This document shows, one piece after another, positions 1 through 8,365 of a stretch of 64,000 nucleotides of DNA (positions are counted from its first letter, which is position 1; the number at the start of each line of letters is the position of its first letter). A program made the translations under genes and the position numbers. This DNA is from Pseudomonadota bacterium (lineage in GTDB: Bacteria > Pseudomonadota > Alphaproteobacteria > Dongiales > Dongiaceae). The notes under the pieces are model-generated. The model saw only the letters and a list, made by a program, of their open reading frames with translations, ran no database searches and was not told the origin of the DNA. The stretch lies in assembly GCA_021792365.1 (NCBI GenBank), contig JAJYUT010000003.1, positions 806,001-870,000 on the forward strand. Direction: 5' to 3'.

Positions 1-354
1 CGGCGGCACCAACGCGTCGCCGAACACACTGGTCGTGCTGGTATATACGAACGAGCCGACCTCCGCCGCGACCGCCTCCTCCAGCAGGTTGAGCGTGCCG
101 GTGATGTTGGTGTCAACGAAGTCCTGGCGCCGATGCGTGGCCACATGCGGCTTGTGCAACGTGGCGGCGTGCAGCACGACCTGGACACCCGGCATGCAGC
201 GGCGGACGCAGTCGCGGTCCGCAATCGAGCCGACATGCGTCGTGAAGCGACCGTCGTGAACATCGAGGGCAACCACCTCGTGATCCTGTTCGCGCAAGGC
301 GCGGACCAGCGCTTCGCCAAGATGACCGGAGCTGCCCGTAACCAGAATCTTCAT
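1..354 (-). CDS. NAD-dependent epimerase/dehydratase, N-terminal 118 residues (runs off the window)
   Basis: The reverse strand reads from an ATG at 354 into the window edge without a stop. The protein opens with MKILVTGSSGHLGEALV, a Rossmann GxxGxxG nucleotide-binding motif of the extended SDR (NAD-dependent epimerase) family. It continues with an acidic residue after strand 2 (VVALDVHDGR), the family's LHAAT motif near residue 70 and NITGTLNLLE near residue 90. The YTSTTSVFG stretch corresponds to the region before the catalytic Tyr. The substrate cannot be told from this fragment. The next gene downstream of its promoter is a WYL regulator on the same strand. Confidence 0.85.
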   Translation of the reverse strand, partial: MKILVTGSSGHLGEALVRALREQDHEVVALDVHDGRFTTHVGSIADRDCVRRCMPGVQVVLHAATLHKPHVATHRRQDFVDTNITGTLNLLEEAVAAEVGSFVYTSTTSVFGDALVPP

Positions 355-425
355 GGTCTCAATGCGCGCGCGTATGGCAACGAGGATGGCGAGAAGTGTA
401 TTCGGCCCCGGGCAGCCGGGCCAGC

Positions 426-1118
426 CTAGAACTGCTCCGGAATGCCCTGGCTGGTGCGCCAATCCTTGAGCAGCACACGTCGCCGCTTGGGATAGCGCTG
501 CTTCAACGGCTTTGCCTTCTCGATGCGGTCGGCACGAAAATGGCGGAAATCCTCGCGCATCTCGCACCAGGCGGCAACCACACGCGCGCGATCGAAGAAA
601 GCCAGCGCGATCGGCCAGATCACGCGCTCCGACTTCTGGCCCTTCTCGTCGCAATAGGCGATCTTGATCTTGCGCTCTTCGCGAATGGACTCGCGGATCG
701 GGCTGAGATCGATCGGCTCGGGCACCGCCTCCCGGCTGGCTCCGACCACGACGCCGGCCAGTTCCACGCGCTCCTTCAGGTCCTCGGGCAGGACGGCGGC
801 GATCTTGGTCAGGGCGTTGCGCGCCGCCTGGGCCAGAGGCCGGTCGCCGCGCTGCATGACCCAGCGCGAGCCGAGCACCAGCGCCTCGATCTCTTCGTCA
901 TCGAACATCAGCGGCGGCAGCAGGAAACCGGGCCGCAGCACGTAGCCGATCCCCGCCTCGCCTTCGATCGTCGCGCCCTGCGCGTTCAGCGACACGACAT
1001 CGCGGTAGATCGTGCGCACGGAAACGCTGAGTTCTTCCGCCAGTCGCTCGGCGCTAACCGGCCGGCGATAGGCGCGCAGCGCCTGCAGAAGAGCCAGCAA
1101 TCGTTCCGATTTCGACAT
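426..1118 (-). CDS. YafY-type HTH/WYL-domain transcriptional regulator
   Basis: A 230-residue protein with a DeoR-like winged helix-turn-helix at residues 1-60 (SERLLALLQALRAYRRPVSA, then SVSVRTIYRDVVSLNAQG) and a WYL-type sensing domain from about residue 140. The WYL core is seen as VVAAWCEMREDFRHFRADRI near residue 190. This is the usual YafY size and order. Such proteins are cytosolic DNA-binding regulators that respond to small ligands or nucleic acid. The gene stands alone between the partial epimerase and the MCP-SBP gene, so no target is evident. Assignment to the family is firm; the regulon is unknown. Confidence 0.85.
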   Translation of the reverse strand: MSKSERLLALLQALRAYRRPVSAERLAEELSVSVRTIYRDVVSLNAQGATIEGEAGIGYVLRPGFLLPPLMFDDEEIEALVLGSRWVMQRGDRPLAQAARNALTKIAAVLPEDLKERVELAGVVVGASREAVPEPIDLSPIRESIREERKIKIAYCDEKGQKSERVIWPIALAFFDRARVVAAWCEMREDFRHFRADRIEKAKPLKQRYPKRRRVLLKDWRTSQGIPEQF

Positions 1119-1214
1119 GCTGACAGAATTGCGCAGGATGCGCCCGGACGCCAGCAGCCTTTTACGACTTCCTGACAGCTCCTGTCAGGATCGGGAGAGG
1201 CAGGCCATGGCGGG

Positions 1215-2921
1215 TCAGCCCGTTCCTTCCCGCGCCAACTCCGCCTCGCCTTTGAGGCTCCCGGGCTCATCGCGATAGGTCATGCGGCCGGCAACGATCT
1301 CTCCCTGCCAGCGCCGCTCGATCTCCGCCCGCGCGGGCTGGGCCTTGAACCAGGCGATGAACTGGTTGACCGCCTTCAGCAGGGCGTGGCTGGAGGGATC
1401 GTCCGCCACGCCGACGGCGTAATACCAGGGCTCCGGCGCGAGGTCGACCGGCAGGCACTCGATCTTGCCGCGCCAGGGCGAGTCGGCGCCGGTACAGGCC
1501 CAGTGATAGATCGGCTTGTCGACGGCGAAGGCATCGACCGCGCGTTCCGCCAGGCAGTCGTGGATGCGGCTCTGGTCGGTATAGGCGATGAGGTTCGCGA
1601 GCTTCACCTTGCCGCCGGGCTTGTCCATGTTGGCGGCCCAACGCAACCCTGCCGTCTCCAGGGTGGCGAAGGCGGCCGGGTCGTTGATGCAGCCCAGCAC
1701 CTTGCCGTCGAGATCGGCGACCCCGCCGATCCCTGCGTCGCCCACGCGGCGTGCCAGGACATAGCGGAGATAGGCATAGGGCTCCGAATAGGCGACGCCG
1801 AGCCAGCGCGCATTGGGCGGCAGGGCGCTCCACACCACGTCGCATTCCGGCTCGCCGCGCCGGCGCCCGGCATGCAGGAGTTCCGCGCAGAGATCCCAAG
1901 GCTGCGGCACGAACTCGACCGCGACGCCGAGCCATTTGGCGAAGGCCTCGGCATACTCGACGTCGAGGCCGGTGAAGCGGCCGTTGGGCCCCTTGAAGGA
2001 GAGGCCCTTGAAATCCGGCTCGATCGCGACCCGCAGGGTGCCGCGCCGCTTGATCTCGGCCAGCCGGTCGAAGGACGGATCGGACTTGACCGCCTCGGCT
2101 TCCAGGAGCCGCGTGAAGGCCGTGCCGGGATCCCCGCTGCTCCACGCCTCCACCGCTTTTATCAGGAGCGCGCGCACCCATTCGTCCTTGGCACGGGCGC
2201 GTTCCGACGCGGTCCTGATGCCGTCCAGGACCTCGCGCAGCACGCGGTTGTTCTCTGCCATCGCGTCGACTTCGGCGGTGGTGCGGGTGAACGCGTCGTG
2301 CAGGCGTCCGTTGGTTTCCTCCACCGCGTGCGCGACCTTGGCGAGCGCATCGCGCGTGAGGTTGGCCAGGCGCTCCAGTTCGCCCTGCAGCTCGGTGAGT
2401 TGCACGGCGCTCGCCGCCTCGTCCGCGCTCTTCAGGGTATCCTGGGCGAGGGCGCGCACTTCCTGGCTCACCACCGCGAAGCCGCGGCCGGCTTCTCCGG
2501 CCCGCGCCGCCTCGATGGTGGCGTTGAGCGCCAGCATGCGCACCGTGTTGCCGATCTTGGTGATGCCGGCCAGCACCTTCTGCAACTCGCCCGCGCGATC
2601 GCTGAGCATCGAGACCACGCGTCCCAGGCCCTGGCCGACGTTGCTCTCGGTCTGGCCGACGCGGCCCTTCACCTGCTGCACGAGTTCGCCGATGGTTTGG
2701 TCGGCCGCCTGGAGCTCGCCCCGGCTGGTCGCGACGGACTTGTCCAGCGAGGCGCCCCAGCTCTGCACCTCGGCCACCAGCTGGCTGGCCGTGTCGCTGG
2801 CGGCGCCGGCGTGATTGAGCAGGTTCAGGCAATGGCGCAGGAACTGCGTCGTTTCATATGCCGGAACGCGATTCGCGGCCTGGGTTGCCATCGAACCCGG
2901 CCTGCCATCCTCGAAAACCAT
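1215..2921 (-). CDS. soluble chemoreceptor-like protein: MCP signalling domain fused to C-terminal SBP_bac_3 domain
   Basis: 568 residues. Residues about 20-260 form a coiled coil with the MCP signalling hairpin ([20 protein letters not shown], then [11 protein letters not shown] near residue 155). From about residue 290 ([20 protein letters not shown]) to the end it is a family 3 amino-acid-binding domain: [63 protein letters not shown]. There is no signal peptide and no hydrophobic membrane segment, so both domains should be cytosolic. The first ATG is supported by an AAGGGA about 10 bases upstream; a second in-frame ATG lies 10 codons in. It diverges from the mgd operon, which suggests sensing of a methylated amino acid or amine; that is inference. 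Confidence 0.85.
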   Translation of the reverse strand: MVFEDGRPGSMATQAANRVPAYETTQFLRHCLNLLNHAGAASDTASQLVAEVQSWGASLDKSVATSRGELQAADQTIGELVQQVKGRVGQTESNVGQGLGRVVSMLSDRAGELQKVLAGITKIGNTVRMLALNATIEAARAGEAGRGFAVVSQEVRALAQDTLKSADEAASAVQLTELQGELERLANLTRDALAKVAHAVEETNGRLHDAFTRTTAEVDAMAENNRVLREVLDGIRTASERARAKDEWVRALLIKAVEAWSSGDPGTAFTRLLEAEAVKSDPSFDRLAEIKRRGTLRVAIEPDFKGLSFKGPNGRFTGLDVEYAEAFAKWLGVAVEFVPQPWDLCAELLHAGRRRGEPECDVVWSALPPNARWLGVAYSEPYAYLRYVLARRVGDAGIGGVADLDGKVLGCINDPAAFATLETAGLRWAANMDKPGGKVKLANLIAYTDQSRIHDCLAERAVDAFAVDKPIYHWACTGADSPWRGKIECLPVDLAPEPWYYAVGVADDPSSHALLKAVNQFIAWFKAQPARAEIERRWQGEIVAGRMTYRDEPGSLKGEAELAREGTG

Positions 2922-3133
2922 TCGCTCGCTTTCCCTTCAAGCGCTCGGTCAGCCGCCTTTTTACTTTAAGAAGATTAAACTTTCGTTCCCCTCCGGAATG
3001 GACGCAAAAGCGTCATGCCCGTGACCTTTATGTCGAAAATGCGTTATTCTGCGTCGAAATCAAGCCATGGGCGAAATGCGCCTTGGATAGCTTTGGGGCC
3101 GCGCCACCATGGCTCCTTCGGGGATGATCGTTC
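2922..3133. promoter_or_regulatory. divergent promoter region between the MCP-SBP gene and mgdA
   Basis: A 212-base gene-free stretch. It holds an AT-rich block at about 2956-2982 (TTTTTACTTTAAGAAG followed by ATTAAACTTTC) that resembles the block in front of mgsA at 12533-12562. A small hairpin GACGC-AAAA-GCGTC lies at 3001-3014, and two copies of GTCGAAA lie 21 bases apart, at 3032-3038 and 3053-3059. These are candidates for regulator binding. No single promoter could be fixed by eye. Confidence 0.4.
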
Positions 3134-4390
3134 ATGCTTCCAGCGCTGTTTCCCTACAAGCTCCTGCCCTACGGCTTTCGCCGGAAGTATCGGCCCCAGC
3201 GTTTCATTCCGAAGCAGAAGGACCTCAGATCCTCCTATGACGTGGTGATCATCGGTGGCGGCGGGCACGCGCTCGCCTGCGCCTATTACCTGGCGCGCAA
3301 TCACGGCATCACCGACGTCTGCATCCTGGAGAAGGGTTATCTCGCCGGCGGCAATACCGCGCGCAACACGGCGATCATCCGCTCCAACTACCTCACGCCG
3401 GAAGGCGTCAGGTTCTACGAGCAGTCGCTGAAGCTCTACCGCGATCTGTCGCAGGAATTCGACTTCAACATCCTCTATTCGGAGCGCGGGCATTTCACCC
3501 TGGCGCATACCGATGCCGCCGTGCGCACCAGCCGCTGGCGCGCGGAGGTGAACAAGCAGCTCGGCGTCAATTCCGAGCTGATCTTCCCGGACGAGATTCA
3601 TCGCCTGTGCCCGCATCTCAACATGTCGGACAAGGTGCGCTACCCGATCCTGGGCGCGCTCTATCATCCTCCGGGATCGATCGCGCGCCATGACGCCGTT
3701 GCCTGGGGCTACGCCCGCGGCGCGACGGCGATGGGCGCCGAGGTGCATCAGCAGACACCCGTCACCGGCATCATCATCGAGAACGGCACGGTCAAGGGCG
3801 TCGAGACGCCGCGCGGGAAGGTCTATGCTAACAAGGTGATGCAGGCGGTTGCGGGCTCGACCTCGCTGGTGGCGAAGATGGCCGGGTTCCGCCTGCCGAT
3901 CCGCACCATTCCGCTGCAGGCCTGCGTGTCGGTACCGCTGAAGCCGTTCCTGGACCAGATCATCGTGTCCGGCTCGCTGCACGTCTATGTCTCTCAATCC
4001 TCGCGCGGCGAACTGGTGATGGGCGGGTCGACCGATCCCTACGGCCTCTATTCCACCCGCTCGACCCTCGATTTCAAGGAAGGGCTGCTCGGCCACATGC
4101 TGGAGCTGCTGCCTATGCTGGGCGAAGTGAAGATCCTGCGCCAATGGGCGGGCATGGCGGACATGACGCCGGACTTCTCGCCCGTCATGGGTCTCACGCC
4201 GGTGAGGAACTACTACATCGACAGCGGCTGGGGCACCTGGGGCTTCAAGGCGACTCCGGTCTGCGGCATGACCATGGCCCACACCATCGCCAACGATACG
4301 CCGCACGATCTCATCAAGCCGTTCTATCTCGACCGCTTCGTCGAATACGCGCAGGTCGGCGAAAAGGGCGCGGCTTCGGTGGGCCATTGA
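3134..4390 (+). CDS. mgdA: N-methylglutamate dehydrogenase subunit A (SoxB-like FAD protein)
   Basis: 418 residues with the fold of sarcosine oxidase subunit beta. The FAD-binding motif is at residues 36-55 (DVVIIGGGGHALACAYYLA), followed by GYLAGGNTARNTAIIRSNY, the conserved segment around the covalent flavin site. The C-terminal SGWGTWGFKATPVCG motif near residue 363 is also typical. It is the first gene of an operon in the order SoxB-SoxD-SoxA-SoxG, which is the gene order of mgdABCD. The mgsABC-gmaS genes 4.3 kb downstream point to N-methylglutamate oxidation (N-methylglutamate to glutamate plus a C1 unit) rather than sarcosine. Sarcosine oxidase subunit beta remains the alternative name. 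Confidence 0.8.
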   Translation: MLPALFPYKLLPYGFRRKYRPQRFIPKQKDLRSSYDVVIIGGGGHALACAYYLARNHGITDVCILEKGYLAGGNTARNTAIIRSNYLTPEGVRFYEQSLKLYRDLSQEFDFNILYSERGHFTLAHTDAAVRTSRWRAEVNKQLGVNSELIFPDEIHRLCPHLNMSDKVRYPILGALYHPPGSIARHDAVAWGYARGATAMGAEVHQQTPVTGIIIENGTVKGVETPRGKVYANKVMQAVAGSTSLVAKMAGFRLPIRTIPLQACVSVPLKPFLDQIIVSGSLHVYVSQSSRGELVMGGSTDPYGLYSTRSTLDFKEGLLGHMLELLPMLGEVKILRQWAGMADMTPDFSPVMGLTPVRNYYIDSGWGTWGFKATPVCGMTMAHTIANDTPHDLIKPFYLDRFVEYAQVGEKGAASVGH

Positions 4391-4400
4391 GGAGGATGCG

Positions 4401-4712
4401 ATGAAGATCATGAATTGCCCCCTCAACGGCCCGCGCAACATCAGCGAATTCGCCTGGGGCGGCGAGGTGAAGCCGATGCCGGACCCGGGCTCGCTCGATG
4501 ATCGCGCCTGGGGCGACTGGCTGTTCCTGGAGAACAACGAGGCGGGCGTGGTGCGCGAATGGTGGTGCCACGTGCCGACCTCCTTCTGGTTCATCGCGGA
4601 GCGCAACACGGTGACGGACGAGATCGTCAAGACCTATCCGGCGAGCGACATATTCAAGGAGCGCGTGAACTTCGCGCCGCCCTCGAAAACCAGTGGGACG
4701 GAGAAGAAGTGA
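4401..4712 (+). CDS. mgdB: N-methylglutamate dehydrogenase subunit B (SoxD-like small subunit, zinc ligands missing)
   Basis: A 103-residue homologue of the sarcosine oxidase delta subunit, preceded by a GAGGAGG ribosome-binding site. It keeps the family's GPRNISEF and GGEV motifs and the WWCH segment. In classical SoxD, zinc is held by Cys-x-x-Cys at the N-terminus and His-x3-Cys in the second half. Here the N-terminal motif is CPLNG (one Cys only) and the second is HVPTS (no Cys). This zinc-less variant is, as far as I know, common in NMG-pathway clusters, which supports the Mgd assignment. The stop overlaps the mgdC start by one base (TGATG), indicating coupling. Confidence 0.82.
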   Translation: MKIMNCPLNGPRNISEFAWGGEVKPMPDPGSLDDRAWGDWLFLENNEAGVVREWWCHVPTSFWFIAERNTVTDEIVKTYPASDIFKERVNFAPPSKTSGTEKK

Positions 4713-7633
4713 TGGCCGGCATGTATCGCCTTTCCGCTCCGTTCGGCGCCTGGATCGACCGCGGCAAGCCGGTCGCCTTCACATTCGAGGGCAAGCACAT
4801 CGAAGGCTTCGAAGGCGACACGATCGCGAGTGCGCTGCTGGCCAATGGCCAGACCATGATCTCGCGCTCCTTCAAGTATCACCGGCCGCGCAGCGCGCTC
4901 ACCATGGCCGGGCAGGATTCGAACACGCTGGTCCAGGTCGGCGACGAGCCGAACTGCCTTGCCGACAAGCGCCGGATCGAGCCGGGGCTCAAGATCGAAG
5001 GGCAGAACTACGTCGGCTCGTTCGAGGATGACAAAGGCCGTTTCACGGAGCTGGTCGAGCGCTTCCTGCCGGTCGGCTTCTATTACAAGAGCTTCCACGA
5101 GAAGAAGAGTTCGTGGACGGCATGGGAGCCGATCATCCGCAGGATGGCCGGGCTCGGCAAAGCCGACCTCGAGGCAGACTTCCACCATTCCTACTATGAC
5201 AAGCAGTACCTGTTCGCTGACGTCGCGGTGATCGGCGGCGGCCCAGCCGGCATGGCGGCAGCGCTGTCCGCCGCGGAGGGCGGCGCGGAGGTCGTGCTGG
5301 TGGATGAAGGCGCCGAGATCGGCGGATCGCTCTGGTACGCGCGGTTCAACGTCGACGGCACCCACGGCTCGCTCACCCGCGCGGAGCTGGAATCGGCGAT
5401 CGAGGCCAAGCGCAACATCCACGTCCTGAACGAGGCGGTCTGCACCGGCCTGTTCGCCGACAACTGGCTGCCGGTGATCAAGGGCAACCGGCTCCATAAG
5501 CTGCGCGCCAAATCGGTTGTCGTCGCGACCGGCTCGATCGAGCAGCCCGCCGTGTTCCGCAACAACGACCTGCCGGGGGTCATGTTCGCTTCCGCCGCGC
5601 AGCGCCTGGTCCGGCTCTATGGGGTGAGGCCCGGCAGCCGCGCCATCATCCTCGCCGCTAACGATGACGGCTACGGCGCCGCGTTGGAGATGCTCGATGC
5701 GGGCATTTCGGTCGCCGCGATCGTCGATCTGCGGCGAGCTGTCCCGGCGAACGAGATGACACAGGCCGTGCGCCGCGCCGGAATCGACGTGATCGCCGGA
5801 CACGCCATCAAGGAAGCGCTCGCCGGCCCCGGCAAGATGCGCATCACCGGCGCCGTCGCCGCGCCGATCGCCGGAGACGGCAAGCTCGGCGATGGCGGCC
5901 GCAGCCTGGATTGCGACCTGATCCTGATGGCGGTCGGCTATTCGCCGGCGGCGCATCTGCTGCACCACGCGGGCACGAAGTTCGCATACGACGAGGCCAG
6001 CCACATGTACCGGCCGGAGACCTTGCCGCCCCATGTGTTCGCGGCGGGTTCGGTCAATCAGGCCTATGCGCTCGATGCCGCCTTGGCGGACGGCAAGCGG
6101 GCCGGATGGCTGGCGGCGCGCGATGCCGGCCACGCCGGTGGCGCCGAGCCGGCCGCGCCCGTCGACCTCGGCTGCGAAGGCGTCACGCATCCCTGGCCGA
6201 TCTTCCCGCACGAGAAGGGCATGGATTTCGTCGATTTCGACGAGGACCTCAAATACAAGGACCTGATCAACGGCATCGCCGACGGCTACGACAATGTCGA
6301 GCTGCTGAAGCGCTATTCCACGGTCGGCATGGGGCCGAGCCAGGGCAAGCACTCGGCGGTCGCGGCGGTGCGCATCGTGGCGCGCGAGACGGGCGAGAGC
6401 CTGCACCGCATGAGCGTGACGACCCAGCGCCCGCCCTATACGCCGGAAAAGTTCGGCCACATGGCGGGTCGCGTGTTCGAGCCGGAGCGCCGCACGGCGA
6501 TGCACCATCGGCACCTGGAGCTGGGCGCGCAGATGATGCCGGCAGGCCTATGGTGGCGCCCGGCCTTCTACGGCAGCAAGTCGGAGCGCGACAAGACGAT
6601 CCGCGAGGAAGTGCAGGCGGTGCGCACGTGCGTCGGGCTGATCGACGTGTCGACCCTCGGCGGCCTTGACGTGCGCGGGCCGGATGCGGCCGAGTTCCTG
6701 AACCGCATGTACACCTTCGCCTATGCCAAGCAGCAGGTCGGGCGCTGCCGCTACGTGCTGATGACCGACAATGCCGGCGTCATCACCGATGACGGCGTGG
6801 CGGTCCGGTTCCACGACGAGCATTTCTACGTCACCGCGACCACCAGCGGCGTCGATGCGGTCTATCGCCAGATGCTGTGGTGGAACGCGCAATGGCGGCT
6901 GGACGTCGACGTCGCGAACGTCACGGCGGCCTATGCCGGCGTCAACATCGCCGGCCCCAAGTCGCGCGAGATCATGAAGCGCGTGTGCAGCGGCGTCGAT
7001 CTTTCAGCCGCGGCATTCCCCTATATGGGCGCGGCGATAGCGGAGGTCGCCGGCATCCCTGCGCGGATCATGCGCGTCGGTTTCGTGGGCGAACTGGGCT
7101 ACGAGGTCCATGTGCCGGCGAGCCAGGGCGAGGCCCTGTGGGATGCGCTGATGGCGGCCGGCGGGTTGGAAGGCATCCGCCCGTTCGGGGTCGAGGCGCA
7201 GCGCGTCCTGCGCCTGGAGAAGGGCCATATCATCGTCAGCCAGGACACCGACGGCCTGACCAGCGTCTGGGAGGCGGACATGGCCTGGGCGGTCGCGAAG
7301 AGCAAGCCGTTCTTCGTCGGCGGCCGCTCGGCGGAGATCCAGGCCAGAAAGCCGCTGACCCGCAAGCTGGTCGGCTTCACCCTGGCGAATGACAGCGACC
7401 CCTGCCCCGAGGAGTGCCATCTGGTGCTGAAGGGCGAGGAGATCGTCGGGCGGGTGACCTCCGCCGTGCGCTCGCCGTCGCTGAACAAGGTGGTCGGCCT
7501 TGCATACGTTCATCCGAGCGATGGAGAGCCGGGCAAGCTGTTCGACATCAAGATCGACGGCGGCAGGCGCATCAAGGGCGTGGTGACCAAGTACCCGTTC
7601 TATGACCCGGACAATAAGCGGCAGGAGATGTGA
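4712..7633 (+). CDS. mgdC: N-methylglutamate dehydrogenase subunit C (SoxA-like, FAD/NAD and GCV_T domains)
   Basis: 973 residues, the usual size of sarcosine oxidase alpha. Domains in order: a ferredoxin-like N-terminal domain (residues about 15-110, with FKYHRPRSALTMAG), a pyridine-nucleotide/FAD domain with VAVIGGGPAGMAAA at 171-184 and a second dinucleotide site near residue 265-330, and a C-terminal aminomethyltransferase (GCV_T) domain from about residue 590 (GLIDVSTLGGLDVRGPDAAE; VGFVGELGYEVHVP). The GCV_T domain passes the oxidised methyl group to tetrahydrofolate in this family. The start was set at the ATG that overlaps the mgdB stop. An open frame runs 51 codons further upstream but lies within mgdB. 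Confidence 0.85.
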   Translation: MAGMYRLSAPFGAWIDRGKPVAFTFEGKHIEGFEGDTIASALLANGQTMISRSFKYHRPRSALTMAGQDSNTLVQVGDEPNCLADKRRIEPGLKIEGQNYVGSFEDDKGRFTELVERFLPVGFYYKSFHEKKSSWTAWEPIIRRMAGLGKADLEADFHHSYYDKQYLFADVAVIGGGPAGMAAALSAAEGGAEVVLVDEGAEIGGSLWYARFNVDGTHGSLTRAELESAIEAKRNIHVLNEAVCTGLFADNWLPVIKGNRLHKLRAKSVVVATGSIEQPAVFRNNDLPGVMFASAAQRLVRLYGVRPGSRAIILAANDDGYGAALEMLDAGISVAAIVDLRRAVPANEMTQAVRRAGIDVIAGHAIKEALAGPGKMRITGAVAAPIAGDGKLGDGGRSLDCDLILMAVGYSPAAHLLHHAGTKFAYDEASHMYRPETLPPHVFAAGSVNQAYALDAALADGKRAGWLAARDAGHAGGAEPAAPVDLGCEGVTHPWPIFPHEKGMDFVDFDEDLKYKDLINGIADGYDNVELLKRYSTVGMGPSQGKHSAVAAVRIVARETGESLHRMSVTTQRPPYTPEKFGHMAGRVFEPERRTAMHHRHLELGAQMMPAGLWWRPAFYGSKSERDKTIREEVQAVRTCVGLIDVSTLGGLDVRGPDAAEFLNRMYTFAYAKQQVGRCRYVLMTDNAGVITDDGVAVRFHDEHFYVTATTSGVDAVYRQMLWWNAQWRLDVDVANVTAAYAGVNIAGPKSREIMKRVCSGVDLSAAAFPYMGAAIAEVAGIPARIMRVGFVGELGYEVHVPASQGEALWDALMAAGGLEGIRPFGVEAQRVLRLEKGHIIVSQDTDGLTSVWEADMAWAVAKSKPFFVGGRSAEIQARKPLTRKLVGFTLANDSDPCPEECHLVLKGEEIVGRVTSAVRSPSLNKVVGLAYVHPSDGEPGKLFDIKIDGGRRIKGVVTKYPFYDPDNKRQEM

Positions 7634-7636
7634 GCG

Positions 7637-8365
7637 ATGGCGAGCTTGACCAATCTCGATCCCGCCACGCTGAAGCGCCGCAGCTTTATCTATCGCAAGC
7701 TGGCGGCGGCCGGCGCGGAATTTGCCGAACTCAATGGCGGCGCCGTCGCCATGCGCTATCCGGCGCGGGCCGAGAGCGAAGCCGTGACCGCTCGGCGGAT
7801 GGGCCTCGCCGATCTTTCGGTCCTGCCTCACGGCGGGTTCAAGGGCCGCGGCACCGTCGAATGGCTGACCGCCCAAGGCCTCGCGATTGGCGCGGACAGC
7901 AACAAGGCCTATGCGCAGTCCGGCGGCGAACTGGCGGCGCGGCTGGCGCCGACCGAGATATTCCTGCTGGACTCGCTCCAGGGCACCGGGCACCTGATCG
8001 GCAAGCTCAACGCCACCTGGCAGTGGTCGCCCAGCGGGCCGCGGCCGCAGCAGGGCTATCCGATGCCGCGCCAGGACAGCCACGCCTGGTTCATGGCGAC
8101 GGGCGAGAAATCAGCGGAGATGTTCTCCAAGATCTGCGGCGTCGATCTGCGCCCGCGCCACTGCCCGGTGGGCACCATCGCGCAGACCTCGGTCGCGAAG
8201 ATGAATGCGATCGTGATCCGCGCCGACCTGGGCGGTACCTTGGCCTACCATCTGCTGGCGGACATCGCTTCGGCCGAATACCTGTGGACGTGCATGGAGG
8301 ATGCGGTCGCCGAATACGACGGCCGCATCGTCGGCCTGGCCGCCTTGCGGAGCCTGCAATCATGA
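7637..8365 (+). CDS. mgdD: N-methylglutamate dehydrogenase subunit D (SoxG-like gamma subunit)
   Basis: 242 residues related to sarcosine oxidase gamma and the GCV_T fold. Recognisable segments are RMGLADLSVLPHGGFKGRG at about residues 54-73, SHAWFMATG near residue 151 and CPVGTIAQTSVAKMNAIVIR near residue 177. It starts 3 bases after mgdC and is the fourth subunit of the heterotetramer. Its stop overlaps the start of the AraC regulator by four bases (ATGA), so enzyme and regulator are probably on one transcript. The name follows operon order; identity as SoxG-like is firm. Confidence 0.8.
   Translation: MASLTNLDPATLKRRSFIYRKLAAAGAEFAELNGGAVAMRYPARAESEAVTARRMGLADLSVLPHGGFKGRGTVEWLTAQGLAIGADSNKAYAQSGGELAARLAPTEIFLLDSLQGTGHLIGKLNATWQWSPSGPRPQQGYPMPRQDSHAWFMATGEKSAEMFSKICGVDLRPRHCPVGTIAQTSVAKMNAIVIRADLGGTLAYHLLADIASAEYLWTCMEDAVAEYDGRIVGLAALRSLQS

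Noticed and set aside
1386-2969. A 527-codon plus-strand open frame opposite the MCP-SBP gene
   Set aside because: The composition is antisense-like and the opposite strand carries recognisable MCP and SBP motifs.
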